DNA from: CBDCFV01 sp963664625
GTDB lineage: Bacteria > Chloroflexota > Dehalococcoidia > Lucifugimonadales > UBA3495
Length of the DNA: 64,000 bases
Direction of reading: 5' to 3'
NCBI GenBank assembly: GCA_963664625.1
Contig: OY761541.1
Location: 1,798,001-1,862,000 of the forward strand
A program made the position numbers and the translations under genes. Under the pieces are notes generated by a model. That model did no database searches. It was not told the origin of the DNA and worked only from the letters and a program-made list of their open reading frames with translations. Positions 50,199-59,533 of the stretch are shown here, piece by piece. How positions within the stretch are numbered: position 1 is the stretch's first letter; each line of letters starts with the position of its first letter.

Positions 50199-53100
50199 AT
50201 GCGCCGTTCACCGCACCGCCGCCGAAGCCGCCAGTCCTCCACCTTAGCCCTTGCCGCCGCAATCGTGGCTTTTGCGGTTGGCGGCGTCGGCATCCTCCTC
50301 TTCCTGGGCTGGCCGCCCTTTCTTTCCTCGACATCGCCCGAAAAGGCCGGGACCGCTACGGTTGTTGTTGCGCCCGGCGAATCAGCCCGTCTGGCATCGC
50401 CCGCAGGCGACGTTTTGCTGGAGTTTCCGGCCGGGTCCGTGGACCGGCAAACGACAGTGTCTTATCGCAGAGTCTCACCCACGACGGTCACAGCGCCTCC
50501 TCCCAACTTTACACTGACCGGCAAAGTGTTCGACCTGTCCGTGGCGGACACCAAGGTAAGGGAGGATCCAGAGTTCCGGTTCCTGCAACCCGTCACAGTG
50601 ACCGTGTTCCTGACCGACGATCATACAACCCCCTCCGACGGCTCCTATTCCAACGTCGCCATACAACGCTTCGACACGGACAGCGGGGAATGGATACCTC
50701 TTCAGACGACCATAGACCTTGCCGCCCGGACGGCCCAGGTCAAAATACGGTCCCTTGACAGCCTCGCATTGACCGTAAGAGGACCCGTTTCCCTTCCCGA
50801 AAGGGTTTTGACTCATGGACCAATGTTGCCGCAAGGGTATCTTGGCAGGGGCGTGGTAAGCCTTACAATCCCCAGGGAGTTGGGTGAGACGAATACCGCC
50901 AGGGTCAGCTTGAAGATAACGTTGGGCGACCCATACCCGGCGGACCGGTCCACACCCGGGCCCACTGAAGGCCGGATTACGACGGAGGAGCAACCGCCAA
51001 CGGTCGGCGATTCTCTGGGGGTTGTCATAGACTCTTCGGTGCCGGTCCACCGGCGGATGAGTCTCAGGCTGGACGCACCGGGGTTCGAAATGGCTTCACC
51101 CAATGCTGTGCCTCGGCAGGTACGCGACGGTCAAGCCGGATGGTCCTGGATAATTACCCCAACCGAGGGACCCTTGGGGGAGCGGGAAGTATCGGCCTTG
51201 GTCACCGCAAATGGCCGGACTCTGTCCGCCCTGAAAACGTCGGTAATGGTGACCCGCCCCGAACCGGGAGCCACGGTGACAACGAATGCGGGGATTTATC
51301 CCCGCCCAACAACAATCCATCCTCCCACTCCTGTTCCGACGGCGACCCCGGCCGTAGAGTTGGCTGCCACTGTGGTGCCCCCATCCTCTCCGACGCCTGC
51401 TCCAGCCGCAACTCCAACAGCGGCGCCGCATCCGGTCCCTACAGCGTCTCCTGTTCCAGTGCATCCTCCTGCAACGGTCCCGTCCATCACTCCGAAAACA
51501 AATGAACAACCCGCCACTGTTACTCCAACGCCAACCGCCAAACCGTCACCCAGTCCGAGATTTCGGCTCTTCATTAACGGAGTCCAGGCCGCCGCTCTGA
51601 ACGACATGATGTCTGTAGGCGGCAATACCGTAATACTGAGCAAGGCGGCGGAAGTGGATGGGGCATTTCAATTCAACGATAAATTGACTGTCGCAGTGAG
51701 TTTGGAACCGGGATACCGCGTCGCGTGGAGAGGAGTAGACGCCGTCCGTGGGCCCTTTGCCACCGTCTACATGAACCAGGACCGGTTTGTGGCCTTCGAC
51801 ATAGTCCCGCCGTCCGTAACTTCAACTCCGATACCGATGCCAGTCCCTTTTTACCAAACGCGCTCACGGGTCCGGGAAAGGCGTCCCGTTGTGCCTACGC
51901 CAACCCCGCGTCCAGTGCGGATGTATGCGTTGACCGTCGGGAGCGTTCCCGAAGAAGGCGGCAGCGTCTCTCCGGAGGGCGTCACCCGCCATCCCGCGGG
52001 CGCTCGTGTAAATTTGACCGCCACTCCGGCAGACGGGTATGTATTCTCCCATTGGTCGGACTTATGCCTCGCAAGCCTTGACTGCGGGGTGACAATGGAC
52101 GGCGACAAAACGGTCGCGGCCCATTTCACGCGCGTTTTCGAACTGACCGCCTTGCCCAGTCCGGCAGATGGTGGGACGGTGACCCCCAGTGGAGCAACGG
52201 CGCACCGGGCGTCGACAAAAGTGACAGTTATGGCCAGTCCTGCCGAAGGGCGCCAGTTCTCCCGCTGGACCGGCGATTGCTCCGGCAGCGGGGCTTGCGT
52301 AGTGACCATGGACAACAGTAAATCGGTCACGGCGGAGTTCGTCCGGGTATTCGACCTCACCACGGAAGCCATACCGCCGGGAGGCGGCGCCATCCTCCCT
52401 CAAGGTAAAACATCCTACAAAGAAGGTACACGGGTGGTGGTGACAACCAGTCCGGCCGATGGATATCAGTTCTCCAAATGGGGCGGTGACTGCTTGGGAG
52501 ACGGCCCATGCGTAGTAACTGTAGAAGGTCACGAAACAGTGACGGCCACGTTCCTTCGTGTATCCGATTTGACCATAACGGCCGACCCCGCCGATGCAGG
52601 GACTTTGACGCCCGGGGGCATAACCTCATACGTCGACGGTACAAATGTAGCCATCCTGGCCTATCCGGCAGCCGGCTACCAGTTCTCCGAATGGAGCGGC
52701 GCCTGTACAGGCGGCGGCCCTTGTGTAGTAACAATCAACGGCGATACAACGGTGACAGCTAAATTCGACCGGGGAGTCGACTTGACCGTCAAGGCCAACC
52801 CACCGAATGGAGGGACCATACTCCCCGAGGGCAGGACGTCGCACAAACCCGGTACTACTGTGACGATTGTCGCCAGCCCTGCCGATGGGTATCAGTTCTT
52901 GGAATGGACGGGCGACTGTACCGGTAGCAGACCTTGCGTAGTAATTACAGACGCCGACAAATCGGTAACCGCTAACTTTATTCGTGTTTTCACATTGACC
53001 ACCCGGTCTAACCCGCCTGCGGGGGGAACGATTTCTCCGGACACTGCGACCTCCCACACCGAGGGGTCCAAAGTAACCGTCGTTGCCAGCCCGGCCGAAG

Positions 53101-55499
53101 GGTATCAATTTTCGGAGTGGGGCGGCGACTGCACCGGCAATGGAGCTTGCGTCGTCACCATGGATGCCGATAAGGCAGTGACGGCCAACTTTGCCCAAGT
53201 GTTCGACCTCGCCGTATCGTCCGACCCGGCCGACGGAGGGGCCGTGCTCCCTGGAGGCGTGACCTCATACATCGACGGTACAAAGGTAACCGTCCTGGCC
53301 TATCCCGTTGCCGGCTACCGCTTCTCCAAGTGGAGCGGCGATTGCTCCGGCAGCGACTCATGCTCGGTGACAATCAACGAGGACAAAGCGGTGACGGCAA
53401 ATTTCATCCAGGAAGTAGACCTGACCACCGCAGTCAACCCATCGGATGGCGGGACGGTACTCCCGGCGGGTAAAACGTCGCACCCGCCCGGAGCCGTCGT
53501 GACAGTCATCGCCACCCCGACCGACGGATACCAGTTCTCAGAATGGACGATCGACTGTTCTGGCAGCGGCCCATGCGTAATCACTATGGACAGCGCCAAA
53601 TCGGTGACGGCTAACTTCGTCGGGGTGTTTGACTTGACCGTCGCGGCTGTCCCAACGGACGGAGGGAGCGTATTCCCTGGGAGCACGACATCCTACGTCG
53701 CCGATGACCAAGTGACGATTCTAGCCCGTTCCGCCGCCGGCTACCAATTTTCGGAGTGGAGCGGTGATTGCTCGGGCGATAGCGCCTGCGTAGTAACCAT
53801 GGACTCTGATAAGTCGGTGACGGCAAACTTCAAGCCGGTTTTCGACCTTACGGTTTCGGCAGACCCAGCCGCCGGCGGGACTGTGTTTCCCGAAGGCACC
53901 ACCTCATACATATCCGGTGCTCAGATAACCATTCTGGCCCATCCCGCATCCGACTATCAATTTTCAACTTGGAGCGGCGATTGCTCCGGCAACGGCAGTT
54001 GCGCAGTGGTGATGAATGGAGGCAAGTCGGTAACGGCTAGTTTCAACCAAGTGTTTGACCTGACCGTTACGGTCGATCCTCCCAAGGGAGGGTTCGTGTT
54101 TCCTGCCGGAACGACCTCATATGCCGAGGGCGGCCAGATCACCTTAACAGCCCGTCCCGCTTACGGTTACGCATTTTCCGGATGGGGCGGAGACTGCTCT
54201 GGAATCGACTCCTGCATAGTGACCATGGACGACAATAAGACCGTAACGGCCAACTTCGTCAAACAGTTCGTTTTGACCACGGTCGCCAATCCATCGACAG
54301 GAGGTGATGTATCACCCTCGGGAACCACGCAACACGCGGAAGGGACCGAGGTTACGGTGACTGCCAGTCCTGCGGAGGGCTACGGATTTTCCGGGTGGAG
54401 CGGCGATTGCTCCGGGGCCGGGCCCTGCGTGGTGACCATGGACAGTGACAAATCCGTAACCGCCAACTTCGTCACCCGGTTCACGCTGACCACAGTGGCC
54501 GAGCCGTCATCAGGAGGCACCTTGTCACCCAAGGGAACAACGTCCTATGATGCCGGGACCCAGGTCACCGTGACCGCCACCCCCGCGAGCGGCTATAACT
54601 TCTCAGGGTGGAGCGGCGATTGCTCCGGCAGCGGCAGTTGCGTGGTTACGATGGACGGGGACAAGTCGGTAACGGCCAAGTTCACGTCCACCGCGGCGAT
54701 TGCGTTCCACTCTTCCAGAGACGGCAACAGCGAAATCTACATCATGGACGCGGACGGATCAAATATAACCCGGCTGACCAACAACAGTACCGCCGACTCT
54801 GACCCGAACTGGTCTCACGACGGCAACAAGATCGCTTTCGTGGCCGCCAGAGACGGAAACTCCGAGATATACGTCATGAACGTTGACGGCTCCAATCCGG
54901 TCAACTTGACCAATAACGATGCCGAAGACATCAGCCCCGCATGGTCTCCAGACGGGACCAAGATCGCCTTTGTCTCCACGCGCGGCTCGAAACAGGACAT
55001 ATACATCATGGACGCCGACGGGTCGAATCAAACGAAACTGACCGACGATTCCCACTTGGATGACTCGCCCGACTGGTCGCCGGACGGGACCAAGATAGTC
55101 TTTGCTTCCAACAAGGACGGCGACTTTGAAGTTTATAAGATGTCGTCCGACGGCTCGAATGTAGCACAGTTAACCTATAATCCAGCCAAGGACTTCAGCC
55201 CAGTGTGGTCACCTGACGGCGAAACCATCGCCTTTGTCTCGTTGAGGGACCAGGACGCCGAAGTCTATACGATGCTCACGGATGGCACGAACGATTACAA
55301 CATAACTTTCGCCGGCACTGAAGATGAGTCACCGGCATGGTCGCCGGACAGCGCGAAAATCATTCTTGTGTCCGACCAAACGGACATTATCTTGTACGAT
55401 GCCGAAGACCCCGATGGCGTTGAGGCAATCACCATCGCAACCGGCGGCAGCGGCGATGGCGGGTTGGACTGGAAACCCAACCTGACCTCGGAAGACTGA
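50199..55499 (+). CDS. Giant surface protein: ZU5-like domain, 13 InlB-B-like repeats, TolB-type propeller
   Basis: 1766 aa. An N-terminal membrane helix (about 13-35) acts as signal or anchor. A ZU5-like region (about 45-190, with LEFPAGSVDRQTTV) is followed by a second beta domain and two Pro/Thr-rich linkers (about 385-460 and 545-575). Then come 13 consecutive repeats of 71 residues (about 576-1498) of the type FDLTVxAxPxxGGTV...GYQFSxWSGDCSGxGxCVVTMDxDKSVTANF, each with a Cys-x5-Cys pair that could form a disulfide. The C-terminus (about 1500-1766) is six PD40/TolB blades (SPDGTKIAFVS, EIYIMDADGSN). Likely an extracellular binding or adhesion protein; no enzyme motif seen. Confidence 0.85.
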   Translation: MRRSPHRRRSRQSSTLALAAAIVAFAVGGVGILLFLGWPPFLSSTSPEKAGTATVVVAPGESARLASPAGDVLLEFPAGSVDRQTTVSYRRVSPTTVTAPPPNFTLTGKVFDLSVADTKVREDPEFRFLQPVTVTVFLTDDHTTPSDGSYSNVAIQRFDTDSGEWIPLQTTIDLAARTAQVKIRSLDSLALTVRGPVSLPERVLTHGPMLPQGYLGRGVVSLTIPRELGETNTARVSLKITLGDPYPADRSTPGPTEGRITTEEQPPTVGDSLGVVIDSSVPVHRRMSLRLDAPGFEMASPNAVPRQVRDGQAGWSWIITPTEGPLGEREVSALVTANGRTLSALKTSVMVTRPEPGATVTTNAGIYPRPTTIHPPTPVPTATPAVELAATVVPPSSPTPAPAATPTAAPHPVPTASPVPVHPPATVPSITPKTNEQPATVTPTPTAKPSPSPRFRLFINGVQAAALNDMMSVGGNTVILSKAAEVDGAFQFNDKLTVAVSLEPGYRVAWRGVDAVRGPFATVYMNQDRFVAFDIVPPSVTSTPIPMPVPFYQTRSRVRERRPVVPTPTPRPVRMYALTVGSVPEEGGSVSPEGVTRHPAGARVNLTATPADGYVFSHWSDLCLASLDCGVTMDGDKTVAAHFTRVFELTALPSPADGGTVTPSGATAHRASTKVTVMASPAEGRQFSRWTGDCSGSGACVVTMDNSKSVTAEFVRVFDLTTEAIPPGGGAILPQGKTSYKEGTRVVVTTSPADGYQFSKWGGDCLGDGPCVVTVEGHETVTATFLRVSDLTITADPADAGTLTPGGITSYVDGTNVAILAYPAAGYQFSEWSGACTGGGPCVVTINGDTTVTAKFDRGVDLTVKANPPNGGTILPEGRTSHKPGTTVTIVASPADGYQFLEWTGDCTGSRPCVVITDADKSVTANFIRVFTLTTRSNPPAGGTISPDTATSHTEGSKVTVVASPAEGYQFSEWGGDCTGNGACVVTMDADKAVTANFAQVFDLAVSSDPADGGAVLPGGVTSYIDGTKVTVLAYPVAGYRFSKWSGDCSGSDSCSVTINEDKAVTANFIQEVDLTTAVNPSDGGTVLPAGKTSHPPGAVVTVIATPTDGYQFSEWTIDCSGSGPCVITMDSAKSVTANFVGVFDLTVAAVPTDGGSVFPGSTTSYVADDQVTILARSAAGYQFSEWSGDCSGDSACVVTMDSDKSVTANFKPVFDLTVSADPAAGGTVFPEGTTSYISGAQITILAHPASDYQFSTWSGDCSGNGSCAVVMNGGKSVTASFNQVFDLTVTVDPPKGGFVFPAGTTSYAEGGQITLTARPAYGYAFSGWGGDCSGIDSCIVTMDDNKTVTANFVKQFVLTTVANPSTGGDVSPSGTTQHAEGTEVTVTASPAEGYGFSGWSGDCSGAGPCVVTMDSDKSVTANFVTRFTLTTVAEPSSGGTLSPKGTTSYDAGTQVTVTATPASGYNFSGWSGDCSGSGSCVVTMDGDKSVTAKFTSTAAIAFHSSRDGNSEIYIMDADGSNITRLTNNSTADSDPNWSHDGNKIAFVAARDGNSEIYVMNVDGSNPVNLTNNDAEDISPAWSPDGTKIAFVSTRGSKQDIYIMDADGSNQTKLTDDSHLDDSPDWSPDGTKIVFASNKDGDFEVYKMSSDGSNVAQLTYNPAKDFSPVWSPDGETIAFVSLRDQDAEVYTMLTDGTNDYNITFAGTEDESPAWSPDSAKIILVSDQTDIILYDAEDPDGVEAITIATGGSGDGGLDWKPNLTSED
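51924..54689 (+). repeat. Thirteen tandem ~213-bp coding repeats
   Basis: Each unit encodes one 71-residue InlB-B-like domain. Copies 9-13 share the most sequence (GGAGCGGCGATTGCTCCGG recurs), while copies 1-3 are the most diverged. Confidence 0.85.
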
Positions 55500-55534
55500 C
55501 CCGGGTCTGCCCTCTATGGGTTGCTCTGAGCCGG

Positions 55535-55576
55535 GTAGGGGCGCCTCTTGTGGGCGCCCACGAGGGACGCCCCTAC
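55535..55576 (+). repeat. GTAGGGGCG palindromic repeat (family 4)
   Basis: GTAGGGGCGcCTCTTGTGGG followed by a complementary arm ending CGCCCCTAC. It sits between the convergent giant and AttH-like genes and may act as a bidirectional terminator. Confidence 0.7.
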
Positions 55577-56817
55577 CGGGGATCGTAGCCCACCATCTCC
55601 ACGAACCCTTTGGCGTCGATGGGCTTGCCGTCCTTGAAACCTTCGCCGGTTACCGCGCCTTCCCAGTAGGATGGCAGCACAAACTCACTCCCCATGAACT
55701 CCGAGTCTTCCTGCAGGGCGGTTAGTCCGATTTCCAATGCCAGCGGCTTTACCTTCAACTCCCAGCCCATGGGATACTCGGCCCCGGTGACCGGGCTGGT
55801 CCAGGAGCCGGTGGACGTCCAGGATATGTCATCCTGGTTCAGGTGCACCCACTCGGCGTTGGGCGGGACGTAGGTGCCGTAGTTGATAATGGGGCTGTGG
55901 TCACTGGAGTCCCACGCCAAGGACACCGTAAGCTCCGAATCGTCATCAAACTGCAAGCTAAGCCAGTCCCAACCCAGGGGCGCGGTGCTGAACTCGCCCC
56001 ACTGGTGGTCCATCCAAGCTATGCCGGACACCGTTCGCTCTTCGCCGTCTATGGTGAGACTGCCGGATACATCCAGCCGGGTCCGGCTGTAGTAGTAGGT
56101 CTCGCCCGCCCGCCCCAAGTCCACCAAGCCGGTCCCTTGATGCAGGACTGGAGGCTTTCGGGAAACGGCCTGCAATTCCAGGGCGTACTCTCCCACGTCG
56201 AACGCCAGGGCGTACTCCTCGCCGTTTCCGCTCATCTTCCAAGTGGACAGAGTAAAGTCGAACCCTCCGGTGGAGGCCTTGGCTTGGGGCGTGTCCGGCT
56301 GCTCCGCCGTCATATAGACCCCCTTACCGTGGTCAGCCCAACCCAAATGGGCCAGTCTCGGCGTCAGACCGCTGGGAAGGACCGCCTGGAAAACCACGTA
56401 GTGGAAGCTGTATTCGCCTGCCACCGGCGGGATTCCCGCCTGCGCGGGAATGACGGGCAGGGGGACGCCGCTGTCGTCGGTAAGGTGACCGTTGAAGTAC
56501 CACCACTCGATGGGAGAGAGGTGGGCGCCCTCGTCGTCCGGCAGGTTTACGGCCGCGGTCTGGCTTTCGCGGGACGGGGGGAGCGCGGGCATCCTGCCCG
56601 CGATGGATAGGGCAGGCGTTCCGCCTGCGTTCCGAGTGGCCGGCGAAGGAGTTGGAGTGGGCGGGACAGTGAGAGTGGCGGTTGGCGCAGCCGTCTCTAA
56701 GGGCGCCGCAGTTGGTTGGGCTCCGGCGCCGCTACAAGCAAGCAAGAGGGTAACCACAAGGGTTACCCCTACTGTAGGGGCGGCCCTTGTGGCCGTCCGG
56801 AGGCCGGCTGCCAGCAT
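55573..56817 (-). CDS. AttH/CrtC-like lipocalin-fold lipoprotein
   Basis: 414 aa. Lipobox LLLAC near residue 27, then a Pro/Thr linker and an AttH/carotenoid-hydratase-like domain (PF07143 type): SPIEWWYFNGHL, YSFHYVVFQAVLP, SGIAWMDHQWGEF and WDWLSLQFDDDSEL. CrtC members hydrate carotenoids, but many relatives are of unknown function and there is no carotenoid gene nearby. Three different dispersed repeats are embedded in frame: near the signal peptide, in the linker (NAGGTPALSIAGRMPALP) and inside the domain (PVIPAQAGIPP). The start is uncertain; the frame opens at 56946. Confidence 0.75.
   Translation of the reverse strand: MLAAGLRTATRAAPTVGVTLVVTLLLACSGAGAQPTAAPLETAAPTATLTVPPTPTPSPATRNAGGTPALSIAGRMPALPPSRESQTAAVNLPDDEGAHLSPIEWWYFNGHLTDDSGVPLPVIPAQAGIPPVAGEYSFHYVVFQAVLPSGLTPRLAHLGWADHGKGVYMTAEQPDTPQAKASTGGFDFTLSTWKMSGNGEEYALAFDVGEYALELQAVSRKPPVLHQGTGLVDLGRAGETYYYSRTRLDVSGSLTIDGEERTVSGIAWMDHQWGEFSTAPLGWDWLSLQFDDDSELTVSLAWDSSDHSPIINYGTYVPPNAEWVHLNQDDISWTSTGSWTSPVTGAEYPMGWELKVKPLALEIGLTALQEDSEFMGSEFVLPSYWEGAVTGEGFKDGKPIDAKGFVEMVGYDPR
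56429..56454 (-). repeat. REP family 1 copy inside a coding sequence
   Basis: In-frame within the AttH-like gene, encoding about nine residues (PVIPAQAGI) between two conserved strands. Confidence 0.85.
56769..56800 (+). repeat. GTAGGGGCG repeat (family 4) inside a coding sequence
   Basis: Forms part of the signal-peptide coding region of the AttH-like gene (read as RTATRAAPTVG). Confidence 0.65.
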
Positions 56818-56835
56818 CCAACGCCTGCCCCTGGC

Positions 56836-56861
56836 GTGATTCCCGCCTGCGCGGGAATGAC
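56836..56861 (-). repeat. REP family 1 copy
   Basis: Just upstream of the chosen start of the AttH-like gene. Confidence 0.85.
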
Positions 56862-56979
56862 GGGAAGGGGGCCGTGAACCTGGCAGAGGGCATATCGACC
56901 CTTGCCATGCGGCCAGCAGGGGGAGGGGTATCCAACGTGCTATCATTCCTTACATTATCTCACGTGGCCCGCATCGAGT

Positions 56980-57030
56980 GGTTCGACAGGCTCACCATGC
57001 GCGGCCTGTCCTGAGCTTGTCGAAGGGCCG
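56980..57030 (+). repeat. TTCGACAGGCTCACC...TTGTCGAAGG palindromic repeat
   Basis: Imperfect hairpin with arms around GGTTCGACAGG and CTTGTCGAAGG, upstream of the split-barrel gene. A half copy occurs at 28942. Confidence 0.75.
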
Positions 57031-57057
57031 GGCCACTGTAGAAGGGAGGCAGCAATC

Positions 57058-57474
57058 ATGGCCACGCTTACACCAGAGGAAATCGATGAGTACCTGGGCG
57101 GCCCTCACGTTGCCCAGTTGGTAACCATCCGGCCCGATGGAAGACCCCACATTGCGCCCGTGTGGTACATCCGGGAGGGTGGAAGTGTCAAGGTGATGAC
57201 CTTCAAGTCGTCGGTGAAGGTTCGGAACATAGAATCGAACCCCAAGGTAGCATTGTCCGTGGCCACCGACGGGCATCCGTACCGCTACGTCATCCTGGAA
57301 GGGGACGCGACCTTGACCACTGAGGGCTTGGAGCGGGAAGTGGAGCGTTTGTGCGTACACTATGAAGGCCCGGAACGCGGAGCCGAGTACACACGGGAGT
57401 TGCTGGCCGGAGCCGGCATGGTGGTGATCGACGTTAACGTCCGGAAGACCATTTCATGGAAGGAGGACGAATAG
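57058..57474 (+). CDS. PPOX-class split-barrel oxidoreductase (F420- or FMN-dependent)
   Basis: 138 aa. Pyridoxamine-phosphate-oxidase-like fold: FLGGPHVAQLVTIRPDGRPHIAPVWY-type N-terminus, VKVMTFKSSVKVRNIESNPKVALSV, and a C-terminal ISW typical of the F420-binding subgroup. The cofactor is a guess. Start ATG 57058 with AGGGAGG upstream; the longer frame from 56902 runs through a repeat. Confidence 0.85.
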   Translation: MATLTPEEIDEYLGGPHVAQLVTIRPDGRPHIAPVWYIREGGSVKVMTFKSSVKVRNIESNPKVALSVATDGHPYRYVILEGDATLTTEGLEREVERLCVHYEGPERGAEYTRELLAGAGMVVIDVNVRKTISWKEDE

Positions 57475-57481
57475 GTTGCTG

Positions 57482-57532
57482 GTAGGGGCGACCCTTGTGG
57501 TCGACCAGGGCAGGCACGAGGCCAGCCCCTAC
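57482..57532 (+). repeat. GTAGGGGCG palindromic repeat (family 4)
   Basis: GTAGGGGCGACCCTTGTGGT plus a complementary arm ending CCCCTAC. It overlaps the stop codon of the esterase gene and may terminate both convergent genes. Confidence 0.7.
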
Positions 57533-58218
57533 ACGCCAACTGGCAGGGGAGGCAATACCGTCGACACCCAAGGCACCAGGTCGTTCAGCACCTCCGCACT
57601 TATTTCGTGACCTATGTTGTACTCGTGGTACTCCGGGGCATAGCCGGCCCCCCGCAGGAACGTCAAAGCGGCGTGAGCCCGGTCCATCGGCACCATCGCG
57701 TCTGCCAGCCCGTGAGCTATGAAGATTGGCTGGGTGCGGTCTTGGGGCAACAATGGCGTCAATTCCTCCGCGTCCGGCATCGTCGAACTCAGGGCCGCGA
57801 GACCAGCGAAGGACTCGGTCCGGGTCAGCCCGCACCGGTAGGTCATCCCGCCGCCTTGGGAAAAACCCATCAGGACTGCTTGGGCAGGCCCGACGTTGAA
57901 GTGACTGAACACCTCTTCGAAAAATCCCGATAACAACTCGACGGCTTGGGTCACCTGCTCCGGCGTCGCCATCCCGCGGGGAGCCATCCATCCGTAGCCA
58001 ATGTGTCCGCCGCCGAGGTCGAAGGCCATAGGCGCATTGGGACAGGCGTACACGTACCCTGTGCGGCTGATGGCCGGAGACAGCCCCGCCAAGTCCTGCA
58101 TGTTGGCTCCAAACCCGTGGAGCATTATCACCAGCGGGTAGGTCCTGTCCTGGTTGTAGTCGTCGGGCGTTATGGTCAGGTATCTCAACCCCTTGCCCTG
58201 GTGTTGCTCAGCCTGCAT
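57529..58218 (-). CDS. Alpha/beta-hydrolase, phospholipase/carboxylesterase family
   Basis: 229 aa. Nucleophile elbow GFSQGG, oxyanion segment VIMLHGFGANMQDL, Asp in HGLADAMVP and His in NIGHEIS complete the triad. Similar to YpfH/EstB-type esterases of about 220 residues. Substrate unknown. Confidence 0.88.
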   Translation of the reverse strand: MQAEQHQGKGLRYLTITPDDYNQDRTYPLVIMLHGFGANMQDLAGLSPAISRTGYVYACPNAPMAFDLGGGHIGYGWMAPRGMATPEQVTQAVELLSGFFEEVFSHFNVGPAQAVLMGFSQGGGMTYRCGLTRTESFAGLAALSSTMPDAEELTPLLPQDRTQPIFIAHGLADAMVPMDRAHAALTFLRGAGYAPEYHEYNIGHEISAEVLNDLVPWVSTVLPPLPVGV

Positions 58219-58353
58219 TAGAGACGCTCCCAGTCCACCTCAGCCCCTGCCCTTGGCTCCATCACGTAAGGACAAGGGACTTTCGGGCGGCTTCTCAGTT
58301 AAAATGGCGATTACCCGAAACAGTATTCGAGTGGACTAACACGGTGAAAAGTC

Positions 58354-58701
58354 ATGGCGATTATATATCACTTGGTCCCTGAGGCCCAATGGGAAGCAGC
58401 CCGATCTAAAGCGGAGTACAGGGCTGATAGCTTGGCGACGGAAGACTTCATCCATTGCTCCAAAGACCACGCCCAAGTCCTCGCGGTGGCCAACCGGCTT
58501 TACGGCGGCCGCCAGGACATGCTGGTGTTGGAGGTGGAAACGGAGCGTTTAACATCCCCACTGAAACACGAACCCAGCCGGTCCGGAGAGATTTACCCCC
58601 ACATCTACGGGCTGTTGAACACCGATGCGGTGAGCGGGGTACTCAAGCTGCAATCCGACCAGGACGGACGCTTTACCGCGCTGGCCGCCGCTGAGGGATA
58701 G
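58354..58701 (+). CDS. DUF952 family protein
   Basis: 115 aa. Family marks are IIYHLVPEAQWEAA, DFIHCSKDHAQV, ANRLYGG and the C-terminal IYPHIYGLLNTDAV. Possibly related to glutathione-S-transferase-like folds; function not known. Stand-alone gene. Confidence 0.88.
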   Translation: MAIIYHLVPEAQWEAARSKAEYRADSLATEDFIHCSKDHAQVLAVANRLYGGRQDMLVLEVETERLTSPLKHEPSRSGEIYPHIYGLLNTDAVSGVLKLQSDQDGRFTALAAAEG

Positions 58702-58718
58702 CGCCTAGAATCGGCCTC

Positions 58719-59360
58719 TTAATTCACTATGAAGTCGCCAACCATAGTGGCGTTGTGCCCCGGGAAGGTGCACACGAACTGGTAGGTGCCTGCGGCAGGG
58801 GCGGTAAACTCGATCTCCTCTGCTCCACCGGCATCCAGTAAGGTGGATGCGGCGAGGACCCGGTCGTCATCCACCGGAATCCAGCCATTGGCGACACCGG
58901 CCAGTGTGCCGGCTGTGGCCACTGCATCCTTTGTGCCCGCCTTGACCAGTACCCAGTTGTGTTGTTGCACCGTTGCAACGTTGGTGAACGACAGCGTTAC
59001 CTCCGACCCGGCGTTCACGGTTAGCGATTGTTTATCGAACTGGAGGGTGTCACCAATAACGCTGATTGTTAACGCTCCCCCCGCGGACCCTTCCGTACCG
59101 GATGACGAAGGACTCTGTACAAGTTGGACGCCACCGGACGAGGGCGCCCTGGTCGCCGTCACCACCGGGGTCGGGGTCGGAGCGATGGTGCCCTTGTCCT
59201 TCGTTGGAGGGGCAGTAAATGGAAGGTCGCGAACGGTTTCCTGCTCACACGCCACCAAGGACAGGGCCACTACCAGCGCCGCTAACCATGTTAAATGGCG
59301 ACGCCAGCGGCCGCCGGAATTTCTCACCGGGTCATCCACCGAACGGTGGCGAGTATTCAT
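58719..59360 (-). CDS. Azurin/auracyanin-like blue copper lipoprotein
   Basis: 213 aa from ATG 59360. Lipobox SLVAC, a Pro/Thr linker, then a cupredoxin domain. Copper ligands are visible: His in QQHNWVL, and Cys, His and Met in FVCTFPGHNATM, the azurin type-1 set. Chloroflexus auracyanins have the same plan. Next to a caa3-type oxidase, it probably carries electrons at the outer face. The open frame to 59507 contains REP sequence and is not used. Confidence 0.88.
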   Translation of the reverse strand: MNTRHRSVDDPVRNSGGRWRRHLTWLAALVVALSLVACEQETVRDLPFTAPPTKDKGTIAPTPTPVVTATRAPSSGGVQLVQSPSSSGTEGSAGGALTISVIGDTLQFDKQSLTVNAGSEVTLSFTNVATVQQHNWVLVKAGTKDAVATAGTLAGVANGWIPVDDDRVLAASTLLDAGGAEEIEFTAPAAGTYQFVCTFPGHNATMVGDFIVN

Positions 59361-59409
59361 AGTCCTCAACTTCAATCCCCTGTTTTCCTTTTCAACCTCA
59401 GTGCTATTC

Positions 59410-59435
59410 GTCATTCCCGCACAGGCGGGAATCCA
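59410..59435 (+). repeat. REP family 1 copy
   Basis: Between the cupredoxin gene and the small oxidase-linked gene. Confidence 0.85.
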
Positions 59436-59479
59436 TTTTCCTTGGCCGGTCACCGTGTCGCGGCGCGGCCCCCCTTCCC

Positions 59480-59504
59480 GTCGTTCCGGCGAAGGCGGGA
59501 ACCA
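59480..59504 (+). repeat. REP family 1 copy, degenerate
   Basis: Arms TTCCGGC/GCGGGAA, 45 bases from the previous copy, same orientation. Confidence 0.7.
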
Positions 59505-59533
59505 CACCGGGGACAGAGCTGGCTGGAACGCGG

